Assembly: GCA_022451045.1 (NCBI GenBank) | Contig: JAKUOW010000010.1 | Span: 1 to 53,035, forward strand | Direction of reading: 5' to 3' | DNA from: Pirellulales bacterium | Lineage (GTDB): Bacteria; Planctomycetota; Planctomycetia; Pirellulales; Pirellulaceae | Length of the DNA stretch: 53,035 nucleotides | The notes under the pieces: generated by a model | Databases searched by the model: none | What the model was told of the DNA's origin: nothing | Seen by the model: only the letters and a program-made list of their open reading frames with translations | Part shown: positions 23,614 through 32,995 of the stretch, in pieces | How the letters are laid out: each line of letters begins with the position of its first letter | Numbering within the stretch: the first letter of the stretch is position 1 | Made by a program: the position numbers and the translations under genes

Positions 23614-26553
23614 ATGAAGATTCTTCAGTTAATCTCTCGTTCCTGTTTAATACTCTCGAGCGTGTTGGTACTCGTATCGTGTATCAATGGGACACTTCAG
23701 GCAGATGAAGTGTTTAAAACTTGGGGCTTCAATGGCGCTGTAGATGGGTGGAAACCACTTGCGCAGGTTGAAACAACTGCTGGCGACACGACGCTAACCG
23801 TTAAGGGTACTGGAAATGACCCACATTTTATCGCACCGGTTGAGGGGCCATCCGGATGGATCAAGGTTTCGATTCGCGCCAAGTTTTCCGGCCAATTTAA
23901 TTCACAACTGTTTTGGACGACCACGAAGCAGCCTGGTACGAGCGAAGGTCTAAGCGTCCGTTTCAAGATGATTGGTAAAGGAGATCGCTTTACAGATATA
24001 GATGTTTTCTTAAAGACTGAGCATCCGATCACCCAATTGAGGTTCGATCCACACTCTGCACCGATGACGATGGAATTAGACTCAATCACTATGGCAGCAA
24101 CGGATGCACCTCCCGCAGACCCAGCCACGGACCCAGCCGGATTAAAAGTAGCTAGTGGATTCAAGGTAGAGCTTCTATATAGCGTGCCAGCAGCAGATCA
24201 GGGATCCTGGGTCAGTATGACTGTCGACGATGAAGGTCGCCTTATAACCTGTGATCAATATGGCAAGCTGTATAGAGTTACTCCTCCGGCGATTGGATCA
24301 ACGGAGAAAACTCAGGTGGAGCCTATTGAGATTGAGATTGGGGAGGCTCAAGGGCTGCTGTATGCGTTTGATAGTCTTTACGTAGTAGTGAATCGTGGCA
24401 AGAAGTTCGCAAGTGGTGTGTACAGAGTCCGGGATACAGATGGTGACGATCAGTTTGACAGTCTTGAAACACTCAAGTTACTGGATGGTGGTGGAGAACA
24501 CGGGCCTCACTCGATTATTAAATCACCTGACGGCAAATCACTTTATGTTGTCTGTGGCAACAGCACTAAACTGCCTGACGACATAAAGCGATATCGTTTA
24601 CCAAAGAACTGGGACGAAGATCAGCTGTTACCACGTCAGCCATGTTCGAATAATCACAACACCGGCGTGTTGGCTCCCGGTGGATTTGTGTGCAACATGG
24701 ATCCGGATGGTAAGAACTGGACTCTGGTTGCTGCTGGTTTCCGTAATCCATTTGATATAGCGTTTAACGATGTTGGAGAGTTGTTTACCTACGATGCTGA
24801 TATGGAAATGGATGTTGGTACACCATGGTATCGACCGACACGTGTTAATCATGTGGTCAGTGGTGGTGAGTACGGCTGGCGATACGGCACTGGGAAATGG
24901 CCTGACTATTCGCCGGACAGTTTGCCTGCTGTGGCTGAAATTGGTCAGGGATCACCGACGGGGATTTTGTTTGGCACACGGCTGAAATTTCCAATGATGT
25001 ATCAACGTGCCTTGTTTGTGTGCGATTGGACATACGGCAGGCTGTATGCGGTTCATTTTGAAGCGGAGGGTGCATCGTACTCATCGCATCTGGAAGAGTT
25101 CATCACGGGCACACCGATGCCGCTAACGGACTTGGTAGCAAACCCAAAAGATGGAGCCATGTACATTACCATCGGTGGTAGACGCACTCAGTCTGGTTTG
25201 TACCGTGTAACATACAGTGGCGGTGAACTGCAAACGAAACTAACCGACAACAACCGTTCTATTCAGTTGAGAAAGTTACGACGCCGACTGGAACAGTATC
25301 ATGGCTTGCAGGATGCATCAGCAGTAGCCGTGGCGTGGCCTTATCTAGGCCATGTGGATCGACATATTCGCTACGCAGCACGCATTGCTGTTGAACATCA
25401 GGATCTGGAGGGCTGGCGAGAGAAAGCAATCAAAGAGCCCGATACACGTGCGGCAATCCACGGTTTACTCGGTCTCATTCGAAGTGGTACAGAGGCTGAT
25501 CAAATCGCTGCGGTGAAGCGATTGTCTCAGCTAGACGTGGCTTCGATGGATGATTCAGTTCTGATTGAATGGCTGCGCACAGTTGGTGTTGGACTTGCTC
25601 GCAGCGAATCAACAGATATTGCGACACGTGTCGTATTACGTGAAAAGGCGGAAGGCCGATTCCCAACGGCAACGGATGCCGGCAATCATGAGCTTACCAG
25701 ACTACTGGTTTATCTCGATTCCAAGTCAGTTGTAACAGATGCCATGACGATCGCATCTGCATCTGTTACTCAGGAAGACCTGTTGTTCTATGGAATGGCA
25801 TTAAGAGTGGCTACTGAAGGATGGGATTCAAGCCTGAGAAAGAGCTATTTTGAGAATCTCAATCGAGCGGAGGAAGGTGCTGCAGTCGGTGACTTTATCG
25901 GTGGAGGCCACTACCAAATCTATATCCAAAACATGCGCAAAGATGCGGTGGCATTGTTAAATGACAAGTCGAAAACCGCTTTGGATGCAGTCATTAATGC
26001 TGAGATTGCAAGTGCCATTCCTGGTGGCTCACCAACACCGAGGAAATTCATCAAGAACTGGACGGTTGATGAACTGATACCGCATGTGGCTTCTCTGGAG
26101 AACGGGGGTCGTTCTTTTGATGCTGGTAAGCAGTTGTTCAGAAATGCTGCTTGTATTCAGTGCCATAGATTTGCAAATCGCGGTGGTATTCTGGGTCCGG
26201 ATATTACAGGTTCGGCCAAGCGATACAGTATGGCAGTGATGTTGCGAGAGATAATTGATCCATCAATACAGGTGTCAGATCAGTTTGAGAATCACGTAAT
26301 CATTACCGACGAAGGAAAAGTGCTTGAAGGCCGGATTCTCAGTGAAAGTGATAACACGGTCACGTTAGCTGTCGACCCTCGACAGCCTGAGTCCATTTTG
26401 CAGATTCCAACGGTATCGATCGAAGCAAAAAAAGTGTCACGCACAAGCCTCATGCCAAAAGGACTACTAAACACCCTAACTCGCGAAGAGATTCTCGATT
26501 TATTGGCTTACATACTCTCAGCAGGGGATTCCGAGCACGAAGTATTTAAATAG
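23614..26553 (+). CDS. PVC-type dehydrogenase with C-terminal CxxCH heme domain
   Basis: This is a large exported protein of 979 residues of the Planctomycetes/Verrucomicrobia type. It starts at the ATG giving MKILQLISRSCLILSS; a longer frame goes upstream to 23494, but the signal-like hydrophobic segment argues for this start. The order is a signal peptide with a Cys near residue 23 (lipoprotein possible), a jelly-roll-like part, then a beta-propeller-type dehydrogenase domain from about 175 to 545 (LKVASGFKVELLYSV and GPHSIIKSPDGKSLYVVCGN). A HEAT-like helical part follows, and a cytochrome c domain with CIQCH at 847-851 ends it. These proteins are thought to oxidise sugars or alcohols in the periplasm. 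It lies 127 bases after the TatD gene. Confidence 0.9.
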   Translation: MKILQLISRSCLILSSVLVLVSCINGTLQADEVFKTWGFNGAVDGWKPLAQVETTAGDTTLTVKGTGNDPHFIAPVEGPSGWIKVSIRAKFSGQFNSQLFWTTTKQPGTSEGLSVRFKMIGKGDRFTDIDVFLKTEHPITQLRFDPHSAPMTMELDSITMAATDAPPADPATDPAGLKVASGFKVELLYSVPAADQGSWVSMTVDDEGRLITCDQYGKLYRVTPPAIGSTEKTQVEPIEIEIGEAQGLLYAFDSLYVVVNRGKKFASGVYRVRDTDGDDQFDSLETLKLLDGGGEHGPHSIIKSPDGKSLYVVCGNSTKLPDDIKRYRLPKNWDEDQLLPRQPCSNNHNTGVLAPGGFVCNMDPDGKNWTLVAAGFRNPFDIAFNDVGELFTYDADMEMDVGTPWYRPTRVNHVVSGGEYGWRYGTGKWPDYSPDSLPAVAEIGQGSPTGILFGTRLKFPMMYQRALFVCDWTYGRLYAVHFEAEGASYSSHLEEFITGTPMPLTDLVANPKDGAMYITIGGRRTQSGLYRVTYSGGELQTKLTDNNRSIQLRKLRRRLEQYHGLQDASAVAVAWPYLGHVDRHIRYAARIAVEHQDLEGWREKAIKEPDTRAAIHGLLGLIRSGTEADQIAAVKRLSQLDVASMDDSVLIEWLRTVGVGLARSESTDIATRVVLREKAEGRFPTATDAGNHELTRLLVYLDSKSVVTDAMTIASASVTQEDLLFYGMALRVATEGWDSSLRKSYFENLNRAEEGAAVGDFIGGGHYQIYIQNMRKDAVALLNDKSKTALDAVINAEIASAIPGGSPTPRKFIKNWTVDELIPHVASLENGGRSFDAGKQLFRNAACIQCHRFANRGGILGPDITGSAKRYSMAVMLREIIDPSIQVSDQFENHVIITDEGKVLEGRILSESDNTVTLAVDPRQPESILQIPTVSIEAKKVSRTSLMPKGLLNTLTREEILDLLAYILSAGDSEHEVFK

Positions 26554-26562
26554 ATCGGAGGA

Positions 26563-27693
26563 TTATCTGAAGCTACTGGCTACGATATTTGAAAGCTGAA
26601 TCAATCGCCAGGGAGCCTTACTGCGAATAGCGGTTGTAAGTAAAACACAGAATCCATCACGTTCACGGTCCATCCAGATGGTAGTGCCAGTCGCACCCGT
26701 ATGACCAAACACATTTTGGTCTAACAAGTCGCCCCAGGTATCGCGTTGGCCGGTATGGTTCATGCGCCAACCGAGTCCCCACGGTTCACATCGCCGGTAT
26801 GACTCTGGTAAATCCGGGTAGTCATCGAGTCGATTTGTTGTAGCCATTTGAACCATTTGAGGTGAGAGGATTTGATTCCCGTTTCCATGGCCATAGTCCA
26901 TCATCCACTGAGCGATGACGGCCATGTCTTCGGCGCTACTGAACATACCGCCCCATGGCACACCCAATTCCTGCCAGTATGAGCTGTTCCAGCCAAAATT
27001 GGACATGCCCTGATAATCCGGAGTCTCTACACGTACAAGCCGCTCTCTTTTGAATCCTCTGCTGCCGAGACCGGTGGATTTCAAACCGAGAGGTTTGATG
27101 ATTTCATCCCTTACGAAGTCATGGATTGACTGACCGCTCAACCGTTGCACGATTTCCGCAACTGTCAGCGTGCCCATGCTTTGGTAGCTCACCTTTGTTC
27201 CATGATCGAATTTAGGGATGGTGTCGTAGATCGCACCATGGATAATCTAACTCATGGGCGCATTTGCTTTTCTTAATTCAACGTTGTTATCAAGCATATC
27301 CGGGAGACCGGATGTGTGTGTGAACAGATTCTGCACCTCAATCTTATCTTTGTGATGTGCTGCGAAGTCAGGAATATACGTGGTAACGCGTTCGGTTAGG
27401 TTAAGCATGCCCTGCTCTACCAGTTTCAGGGCACTCATATAGACAATGGGCTTGGTAATGGATGCAAGCAAGAACATCCCATCTTTTCGAATGGGTTCTG
27501 CGTCTTTTTCCGGTCCTTGATTTCCTGCAAATATAGGTTTGAGAATCTTGCCATGGCGGCCAATAACAATGGCCGCTCCGGGTATCGGTGCATCAGGTCC
27601 GTCTGTCCATTGGCGGATTCGCGTTTCCAATTGCTTGATTCGGCTTTCATCAAGATCCAGTTCTTTAGGCGAGGCATGTGGCAGTCGTGTCAT
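26563..27693 (-). pseudogene. Serine hydrolase (beta-lactamase/class C type), broken by an in-frame TAG
   Basis: Two open frames in the same reading frame form one gene of the beta-lactamase-like serine hydrolase family. The upstream part (27693-27250) holds the start and the SxxK motif SITK (Ser78 and Lys81). The downstream part (27246-26563) continues with KVSYQSMG, in the position of the YxN motif, and with FGHTGATG, in the place of the KTG motif. Between them TAG at 27247-27249 interrupts the frame without a shift: the sequence reads on directly from APMS to IIHGAIYDT. One base change would restore it, for example from GAG. It is either a recent loss, a sequencing error, or read-through. 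It is divergent from the SDR gene at 27831. Confidence 0.85.
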
Positions 27694-27830
27694 TGCTGAT
27701 CCTGTGGTGGTGCTATGCTGGTACCGTGGTAGTTTTGCAGGTCGTAGCCTTTACAATAGGCAACTGCATTGTATCGCAAGGTGCGAGACCAACCCAATCA
27801 ACAAGTGAAAGTTTGACGACGGAGTGACCG

Positions 27831-28619
27831 ATGGCACGTGTAGATGGAAAAGTCATTATTTGTACCGGTGGCACACAGGGTGTCGGTGAAGCCTGTGCGC
27901 TGCTCGCTGCAGAAACAGGTGCCGAAGGCGTGGTCATCTGTGGACGACAGGAAGAGCTTGGCCAGTCAGTCGCAGCTAAGATCACTGATTTAGGTTCGCG
28001 AGGTGTGTTCGTGCGAGCTGATCTTTCTCTGGAAGAGGATTGCCGCAATGTGGTACGCGTTTGTGATCAGGAATTTGGCCGAGTGGATGGGTTGGTAAAC
28101 GCTGCTGCTGATACGAATCGCGGTACAGTGGAGGAGACAACTGTTGAGTTTTGGGATTACCAGTTTGCAGTGAATGTACGTGCACCCTTCCTGTTGACTC
28201 AGGAATCCGTACGAATCATGCAACGCGAGCAGAGCTCCGGATCCATCGTGAACATCCTCAGTGTTGCAGGCTACTGTGGTATGGATATTCTCTGTTCCTA
28301 TAGCGCTACAAAAGGTGCCTTAAAGACGCTCACTAAGAATAATGCCAACGCATTGCGGAAGCATAGAATTCGAGTGAACGGAATCAACCTTGGTTGGACA
28401 GATACACCAGCTGAGCACGTTGTTCAAAGATCACAGGGAAGCCCGGAGGACTGGCTTGAACAAGCTGAAGAGATTTCCCCATTTGGTCGACTTCTAAAAC
28501 CGATCGATGTGGCACGGCTTAGCAATTACCTGCTGAGTGATGAATCGGGCATCTTGACCGGGTCATGCATGGATTATTCCCAGCGTGTCATGGGTGTTTT
28601 TCCACCGGACAAAAAATAA
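27831..28619 (+). CDS. Short-chain dehydrogenase/reductase
   Basis: This is a classical SDR of 262 residues that should use NAD or NADP. The nucleotide-binding loop is TGGTQGVGEA (about 12-21), the usual TGxxxGxG spacing. The following VICGRQ carries an Arg that tends to favour NADP. VNAAAD stands where NNAG is common. The catalytic Ser is in NILSVAG and the Tyr and Lys are in YSATKGAL. The C-terminal LTGSCMDYSQRVMG stands where other members have ITGxxxxVDGG. The substrate is unknown. A GGAG ribosome site lies well placed before the ATG. It converges on the alcohol dehydrogenase, with only five bases between the ends. Confidence 0.88.
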   Translation: MARVDGKVIICTGGTQGVGEACALLAAETGAEGVVICGRQEELGQSVAAKITDLGSRGVFVRADLSLEEDCRNVVRVCDQEFGRVDGLVNAAADTNRGTVEETTVEFWDYQFAVNVRAPFLLTQESVRIMQREQSSGSIVNILSVAGYCGMDILCSYSATKGALKTLTKNNANALRKHRIRVNGINLGWTDTPAEHVVQRSQGSPEDWLEQAEEISPFGRLLKPIDVARLSNYLLSDESGILTGSCMDYSQRVMGVFPPDKK

Positions 28620-28624
28620 TCGGT

Positions 28625-29902
28625 CTACCAGATTTCCAGTGAGTCCGTGAACAGATTTGTCAGCTCCTCTGCGTGCGCTTCAATTGGCGAGAGTTTAGTT
28701 ACCCGGTGTTGAGGTAGTGTTCCTTCAACAAGAGCTGGAATGTCACTTTCGTCATAGCCAACTGCTCGCAGACCACTCGGTGTGTTGAGGGTCTGCATGA
28801 AGTGGATAACCTGGTTTGCCAGTACTTCGCCAGCCGACTCCTCTGGTACATCAGTAATGTTTGCACCCAGTGCCTTAGCGGCCGTTAAGTGACGTTGTGG
28901 ATCTGCCGGCGAGGTAAATCGAACAACCGCCGCAGTATTGAGAATCACAGAAATTCCGTGGGGCACGATAGGATGATCCACATCGTATCCATCCGGATAG
29001 AAGTCTTTGACCATACCTGCGATCGGGTAAGACATGCCGTGAGGTAGATGTACGCCAGCATTTCCAAACCCAATTCCGGCAATAGCCGAAGCGAGGAGCA
29101 TGTTTCCTCGGGCTTCATCATCCGTAGTATCCTGATATGCGCGAGGTAAGTAGTCACGGACCATTTCCAGTGCTCTCAATGACCAGATGTCACTGATAGG
29201 GTTTGTTCCCTGATATGCCGGTCGTTGAATGGGTCGATCTGGCTTTGGCCGTGAGTCAAAAGGAATCGCCGTAAAAGATTCCAGTGCATGACTGAGGACA
29301 TCCAGACCTGTTGCCGCAGCAACTGCTGCCGGCATCGTCTTTGTGTTGTCGGGATCAATGATACCGAGCGTCGGTTTCATGTAGCGATGTGCAATGCCCG
29401 TTTTTGCTTTCTTCTCCACATAATCAAAAATGGCAACTCCTGTCGTTTCACTGCCTGTGCCAGCCGTAGTAGGGACTGCAATCAATGGTTTGAGAGGACC
29501 GGGTACTGGTTGACCACCGCCGATTGGCGCATTCACGTAGGTGAAGAAATCAGCAGGATAAGTTGAATATAGATTTGCAGCCTTCGCTGTATCCATCGTG
29601 CTACCACCACCAACAGCAACAAAGCTGTCATAGTTTCCTTCGGTGGCAACTTCCGCAGCGCGTTTAAAGCTCGAGTCTGTAGGTTCAACGGAGACTTCAG
29701 AAAAAAGGTCGTATGCCACGCCATTTTGATTTAGCGATTCAACGACAGCTTGCCCAGTAGGCAAGTCCACTAGATTTGGATCCATGATGACGAGTGTGCG
29801 CTTGACACCCATGTCTTGAAGATCCATCCCAATTTCAGCCGTGATGCCCTGACCATAGCGAATATTGGAAGCGGCCATTTGAAAGGCTGTATCTTTTTGC
29901 AT
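28625..29902 (-). CDS. Hydroxyacid-oxoacid transhydrogenase (iron-containing ADH family)
   Basis: This 425-residue protein belongs to the iron-dependent alcohol dehydrogenases. It resembles the hydroxyacid-oxoacid transhydrogenase (HOT, human ADHFE1), which oxidises 4-hydroxybutyrate to succinate semialdehyde while reducing 2-oxoglutarate to 2-hydroxyglutarate. The resemblance covers GGGSTMDTAKAANLY (about 98-112), FTYVNAPIGGGQPVPGP, IAVPTTAGTGSETTGVAIFD, the PAYQGTNPISDIW segment and AIAGIGFGNAGVHLPHGMSY, which holds metal-binding His. DVLSHALESF gives another ligand. I rely on memory of the ADHFE1 sequence. An AGGACTAAG site precedes the ATG. It is divergent from an aldehyde dehydrogenase, 143 bases away. 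Confidence 0.82.
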   Translation of the reverse strand: MQKDTAFQMAASNIRYGQGITAEIGMDLQDMGVKRTLVIMDPNLVDLPTGQAVVESLNQNGVAYDLFSEVSVEPTDSSFKRAAEVATEGNYDSFVAVGGGSTMDTAKAANLYSTYPADFFTYVNAPIGGGQPVPGPLKPLIAVPTTAGTGSETTGVAIFDYVEKKAKTGIAHRYMKPTLGIIDPDNTKTMPAAVAAATGLDVLSHALESFTAIPFDSRPKPDRPIQRPAYQGTNPISDIWSLRALEMVRDYLPRAYQDTTDDEARGNMLLASAIAGIGFGNAGVHLPHGMSYPIAGMVKDFYPDGYDVDHPIVPHGISVILNTAAVVRFTSPADPQRHLTAAKALGANITDVPEESAGEVLANQVIHFMQTLNTPSGLRAVGYDESDIPALVEGTLPQHRVTKLSPIEAHAEELTNLFTDSLEIW

Positions 29903-29956
29903 CTTAGTCCTCGGTGCTAACTCATTGCATGTATATTCGATTGATAAGCAATTGCG

Positions 29957-29990
29957 ATTCTACAACGGTTCGAAGCGGAAACGGTAGAAT
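29957..29990. promoter_or_regulatory. Inverted repeat between HOT and mmsA genes
   Basis: ATTCTAC (29957-29963) is matched by GTAGAAT (29984-29990), with TTCGAA near the middle. GCAATT lies just before it and AATTGC lies at its end. The 143-base space holds both promoters, so a shared operator is plausible. The exact binding protein is unknown, and no regulator gene is beside it. Confidence 0.3.
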
Positions 29991-30045
29991 TGCAGTAAGA
30001 ATATTTAATATCAAGATCAACACCCCAACGGTCCATCGGGCAATC

Positions 30046-31476
30046 ATGAAATACTCAGCACTTGAAAATTACATTGACGGATCATCTTCACCTGCGGAGA
30101 ACGCCATAGAAGTTATTTCTCCGGTAAACGGCGAGCAATTGTCTACCGTACCGGTTTCCGGTAAAGCGGACCTGGATGCTGCTGTTGCGGCTGCTGCCAC
30201 TGCGTTTCCCGCATGGTCTCAATTGACCATTCGTGAACGTTGCGATGTATTTTATCGCTATCGAAATCAGCTTCAGGACAATATGGATGAGCTTGCCCGT
30301 ATTTGTCATGAAGAAAATGGAAAGACGATAGCAGAATCTAAGGCTGAAGTTCTTAAGGCGATTGAGTTAACTGAACTTGCCTGCTCGCTGCCAAATCTAC
30401 TTGCTGGAAAGGTATTAGAGGTAAGCAAAGGCTTCGATTGTTCCATACAGCAAGAGCCGCTTGGAGTTGTATCGTGTATCACCCCGTTTAATTTTCCGAT
30501 CATGGTTCCGCATTGGACGATACCAATGGCATTAGCTCTGGGAAATACAATGGTCTTTAAACCATCAGAACAGGTGCCCTTAAGTGGTAATGAGACTGCT
30601 GCACTGCTGAGTCAAGCAGGGTTGCCTGCAGGTGTTTTCAACGTCATCCATGGTGATAAGTCGGTGGTTGAAGGGATTTGTGATCATCCGGATATCAAAG
30701 CTGTGACATTTGTTGGATCGACACCGGTGGCCAAGATCGTATATTCGCGTGCAACTGGAAGCTATAAGCGTGCGTTGGCCATGGGAGGAGCAAAGAATCA
30801 TCTGGTTGTCATGCCGGACGCAGATGTCGCCCATACTGCCAGTAATGTTGCAGCCAGCGCTTGTGGCTGTGCAGGGCAGCGGTGTATGGCGGCCGCCACG
30901 CTCGTGGCTGTCGGGCAAGTGAACCACATCATTGACGAAGTGGTGGAAGCTTCCCGGCAAATTGTGCCGGGTGACAATTTGGGTGCGGTAATTTCGGAAT
31001 CAGCCAAACAACGCATCGAGGGATATATCACTGAGGCAATAGAGCAGGGTGCAACAGCTTTGCTAGACGGTCGCGACACGGTTGTGGAAGGCTGCGAAGA
31101 AGGATCATACGTCGGACCAACGGTGCTTGATAACGTGACATCGGACATGAGAATCGCCAACGAAGAGGTCTTTGGTCCAGTACTTTCAATTATGAGAACG
31201 GACGATCTTCAAGGTGCCATTGAAATCGAACAGACTTCACCGTTTGGCAATGCTGCCGTGGTTTATACACAGGATGGCCAGGTGGCACAGGCATTCGCTG
31301 ATGCTGCATCAGCCGGAATGATAGGAGTAAACGTCGGAGTACCCGTGCCGAGAGAGCCATTTGGATTTGGCGGCTGGAATGAGTCCCGATTTGGGGTCGG
31401 AGATATAACAGGTCAAGGATCCATCCAGTTCTGGACGCAATCCAAAAAGATTACATCGCATTGGGTTAGCGAATAG
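30046..31476 (+). CDS. mmsA: Methylmalonate-semialdehyde dehydrogenase-type, CoA-acylating
   Basis: This is an aldehyde dehydrogenase of 476 residues of the CoA-acylating methylmalonate/malonate-semialdehyde type. The family turns methylmalonate or malonate semialdehyde into propionyl-CoA or acetyl-CoA with NAD. The ATG at 30046 gives the family start; an upstream open frame begins at 29914 but is not conserved-looking. Key parts are PFNFPIMVPHW (Asn149), FVGSTPVAKIVY, AMGGAKNHLVVMPDAD and CAGQRCMA, with the catalytic Cys280. AMGGAKN, lacking the glutamate of ordinary aldehyde dehydrogenases, is the mark of this subfamily. It is divergent from the HOT gene, which suggests a hydroxyacid to semialdehyde to acyl-CoA route. 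Confidence 0.88.
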   Translation: MKYSALENYIDGSSSPAENAIEVISPVNGEQLSTVPVSGKADLDAAVAAAATAFPAWSQLTIRERCDVFYRYRNQLQDNMDELARICHEENGKTIAESKAEVLKAIELTELACSLPNLLAGKVLEVSKGFDCSIQQEPLGVVSCITPFNFPIMVPHWTIPMALALGNTMVFKPSEQVPLSGNETAALLSQAGLPAGVFNVIHGDKSVVEGICDHPDIKAVTFVGSTPVAKIVYSRATGSYKRALAMGGAKNHLVVMPDADVAHTASNVAASACGCAGQRCMAAATLVAVGQVNHIIDEVVEASRQIVPGDNLGAVISESAKQRIEGYITEAIEQGATALLDGRDTVVEGCEEGSYVGPTVLDNVTSDMRIANEEVFGPVLSIMRTDDLQGAIEIEQTSPFGNAAVVYTQDGQVAQAFADAASAGMIGVNVGVPVPREPFGFGGWNESRFGVGDITGQGSIQFWTQSKKITSHWVSE

Positions 31477-31501
31477 AAACGTCACGACGTTTAGGTGAAG
31501 T

Positions 31502-32884
31502 TTATAAGAACCGTGAATCACCGGGTGAAAACTCGACCGGTTGCTCCGTGCTGCTCGTAATGATCTCCCACGACTTCCCATTTTCTCTGAGCTTATGCCA
31601 ACGGGGCGCATCGTACTGCACGTCTAAAAAAGGTGCTTCGGTTGGTAAACCACCTCGCTCTTTGGAAATCAGTGATGCTTCGATGATCGCGTTGACAAGT
31701 AAAGTGCGTTCTACCGGATAGACCGGACGTCCGGAAATGAAGAATTGCTGGATGGAATGAGAAAGTGCTTTGAATAGACAGCGATTTCCCCACGGTCCGT
31801 TATAGTACGCAGTGCTATGAGTTTCCGGATTTCCCATTACATCGCACGCAAAATTCCAACGATTTGCATCGTCTCCTATAGAGGCCACTGTAGCGGTTGT
31901 GCCGTCTTTATAGCCAACGAAAATCGCATGATTGAGATTAGCGAGAATCTCATTGGGAGTAACGGGTACCGGTGGGAGGCTAGTGGGTATCTCACGTCCA
32001 GGCCACGACCGCGGTTGGAAGTCGGCATTTGATTCAGCCTTCATCGCTTCCACGAGTAGTTTCATTGTATTGACTTGATCACGCAGTTTACCTCTGGCTA
32101 CACGACGTTCTAGCAACTGCACAGTTGCTACTCCGGTTTCAGCACCTTGTCGTGATTCAACAATTGATTGCAATACTTCTAGTGCGTGGAAATCATAAGA
32201 TTCAATCCCACCGCCGTGGACCGAAACAGATTCTGCAATTGGTGCACCAGGTTTCAAGTTGAGAGGTGTGATTTGTTGGGCGAGCGGTACGCTGCTACCA
32301 GCCATCATTGGGAATTGCAGTTGTTTTGACCACTGGTACATCTGGCTGGCCTTGTACCACTGATAACTCAGATGTTTGTCATTAAATACCGGTACCGAGT
32401 TACTGCACTTGGCAAAGACATCCACACACTCCTTCAAAAACTGATGGCGCGGGTACATGACTTGTCCGCGTTGATTAAGTGGATAGGTGCCGTGCTCACC
32501 GATAAGGAGAATGGCATCGCAGGTTAAGCTGTTGTCTCTGCTGATTGTTTCCGCGATTGAGTCATAGATAGGGATTTGAAATTTTTCGCTGACAACCTTA
32601 GACATGTCACCGTCAGGATGTTGGTCAACGTACATGCTAACTAAATCCACACTCGGATCGACGAGTCTGCCACGAAATAGGAAGGGTGCGATAAAGTTTT
32701 CCATAATGTTGTATGCGTGACTTCTGAATCTGAGTTCAGTAAGAATTACGGCAACACGCGGCCGGTTGCGTCGCCCTGCAAACAAATCTGGCGCAATGCA
32801 GGTGCCGGCTGCGATTCCTGCCATCGCTGATCGGCGCGTCATCGAGTTGTGGTTGTACATTTTCTTTATCACAAGTCTTGTCAT
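31502..32884 (-). CDS. Exported protein with Tat-type signal, unknown function
   Basis: I do not recognise this family. The product is up to 460 residues; start choices are ATG 32884, 32860 or 32842. From the last, SMTRRSAMAGIAAG is a twin-arginine signal with a short hydrophobic segment and an A-x-A-like cleavage region near residue 35, so export in folded form is likely. The N-terminal part, RPRVAVILTELRFRSHAYNIM, looks like a Rossmann-type first strand and helix. DAILLIGEHGTYPLN and YPRHQFLKECVDVFAK follow, then GSSVPLAQQITPLNL and a helical HALEVLQSIVESRQG. It is divergent from the Gfo/Idh/MocA gene, 111 bases apart. A role with that oxidoreductase is possible. Confidence 0.75.
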   Translation of the reverse strand: MTRLVIKKMYNHNSMTRRSAMAGIAAGTCIAPDLFAGRRNRPRVAVILTELRFRSHAYNIMENFIAPFLFRGRLVDPSVDLVSMYVDQHPDGDMSKVVSEKFQIPIYDSIAETISRDNSLTCDAILLIGEHGTYPLNQRGQVMYPRHQFLKECVDVFAKCSNSVPVFNDKHLSYQWYKASQMYQWSKQLQFPMMAGSSVPLAQQITPLNLKPGAPIAESVSVHGGGIESYDFHALEVLQSIVESRQGAETGVATVQLLERRVARGKLRDQVNTMKLLVEAMKAESNADFQPRSWPGREIPTSLPPVPVTPNEILANLNHAIFVGYKDGTTATVASIGDDANRWNFACDVMGNPETHSTAYYNGPWGNRCLFKALSHSIQQFFISGRPVYPVERTLLVNAIIEASLISKERGGLPTEAPFLDVQYDAPRWHKLRENGKSWEIITSSTEQPVEFSPGDSRFL

Positions 32885-32995
32885 CTAATTGTGGAATGAG
32901 TGCTGGTTGCTCGCTTATACTTGGGGTGTAAACAAGCTCGAAGCTACTGATGTAAAATAGCCTCATAGCACAATTAAAGGACTCAGGTATTCACA

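Noticed and set aside
27247-27249. Pyrrolysine or programmed recoding at the TAG
   Set aside because: No pyl genes are in view and the enzyme family has no known pyrrolysine; simple loss is more likely, though read-through remains open.
31477-31492. AAACGTCACGACGTTT as a terminator after mmsA
   Set aside because: The loop would be two bases and no T run follows.
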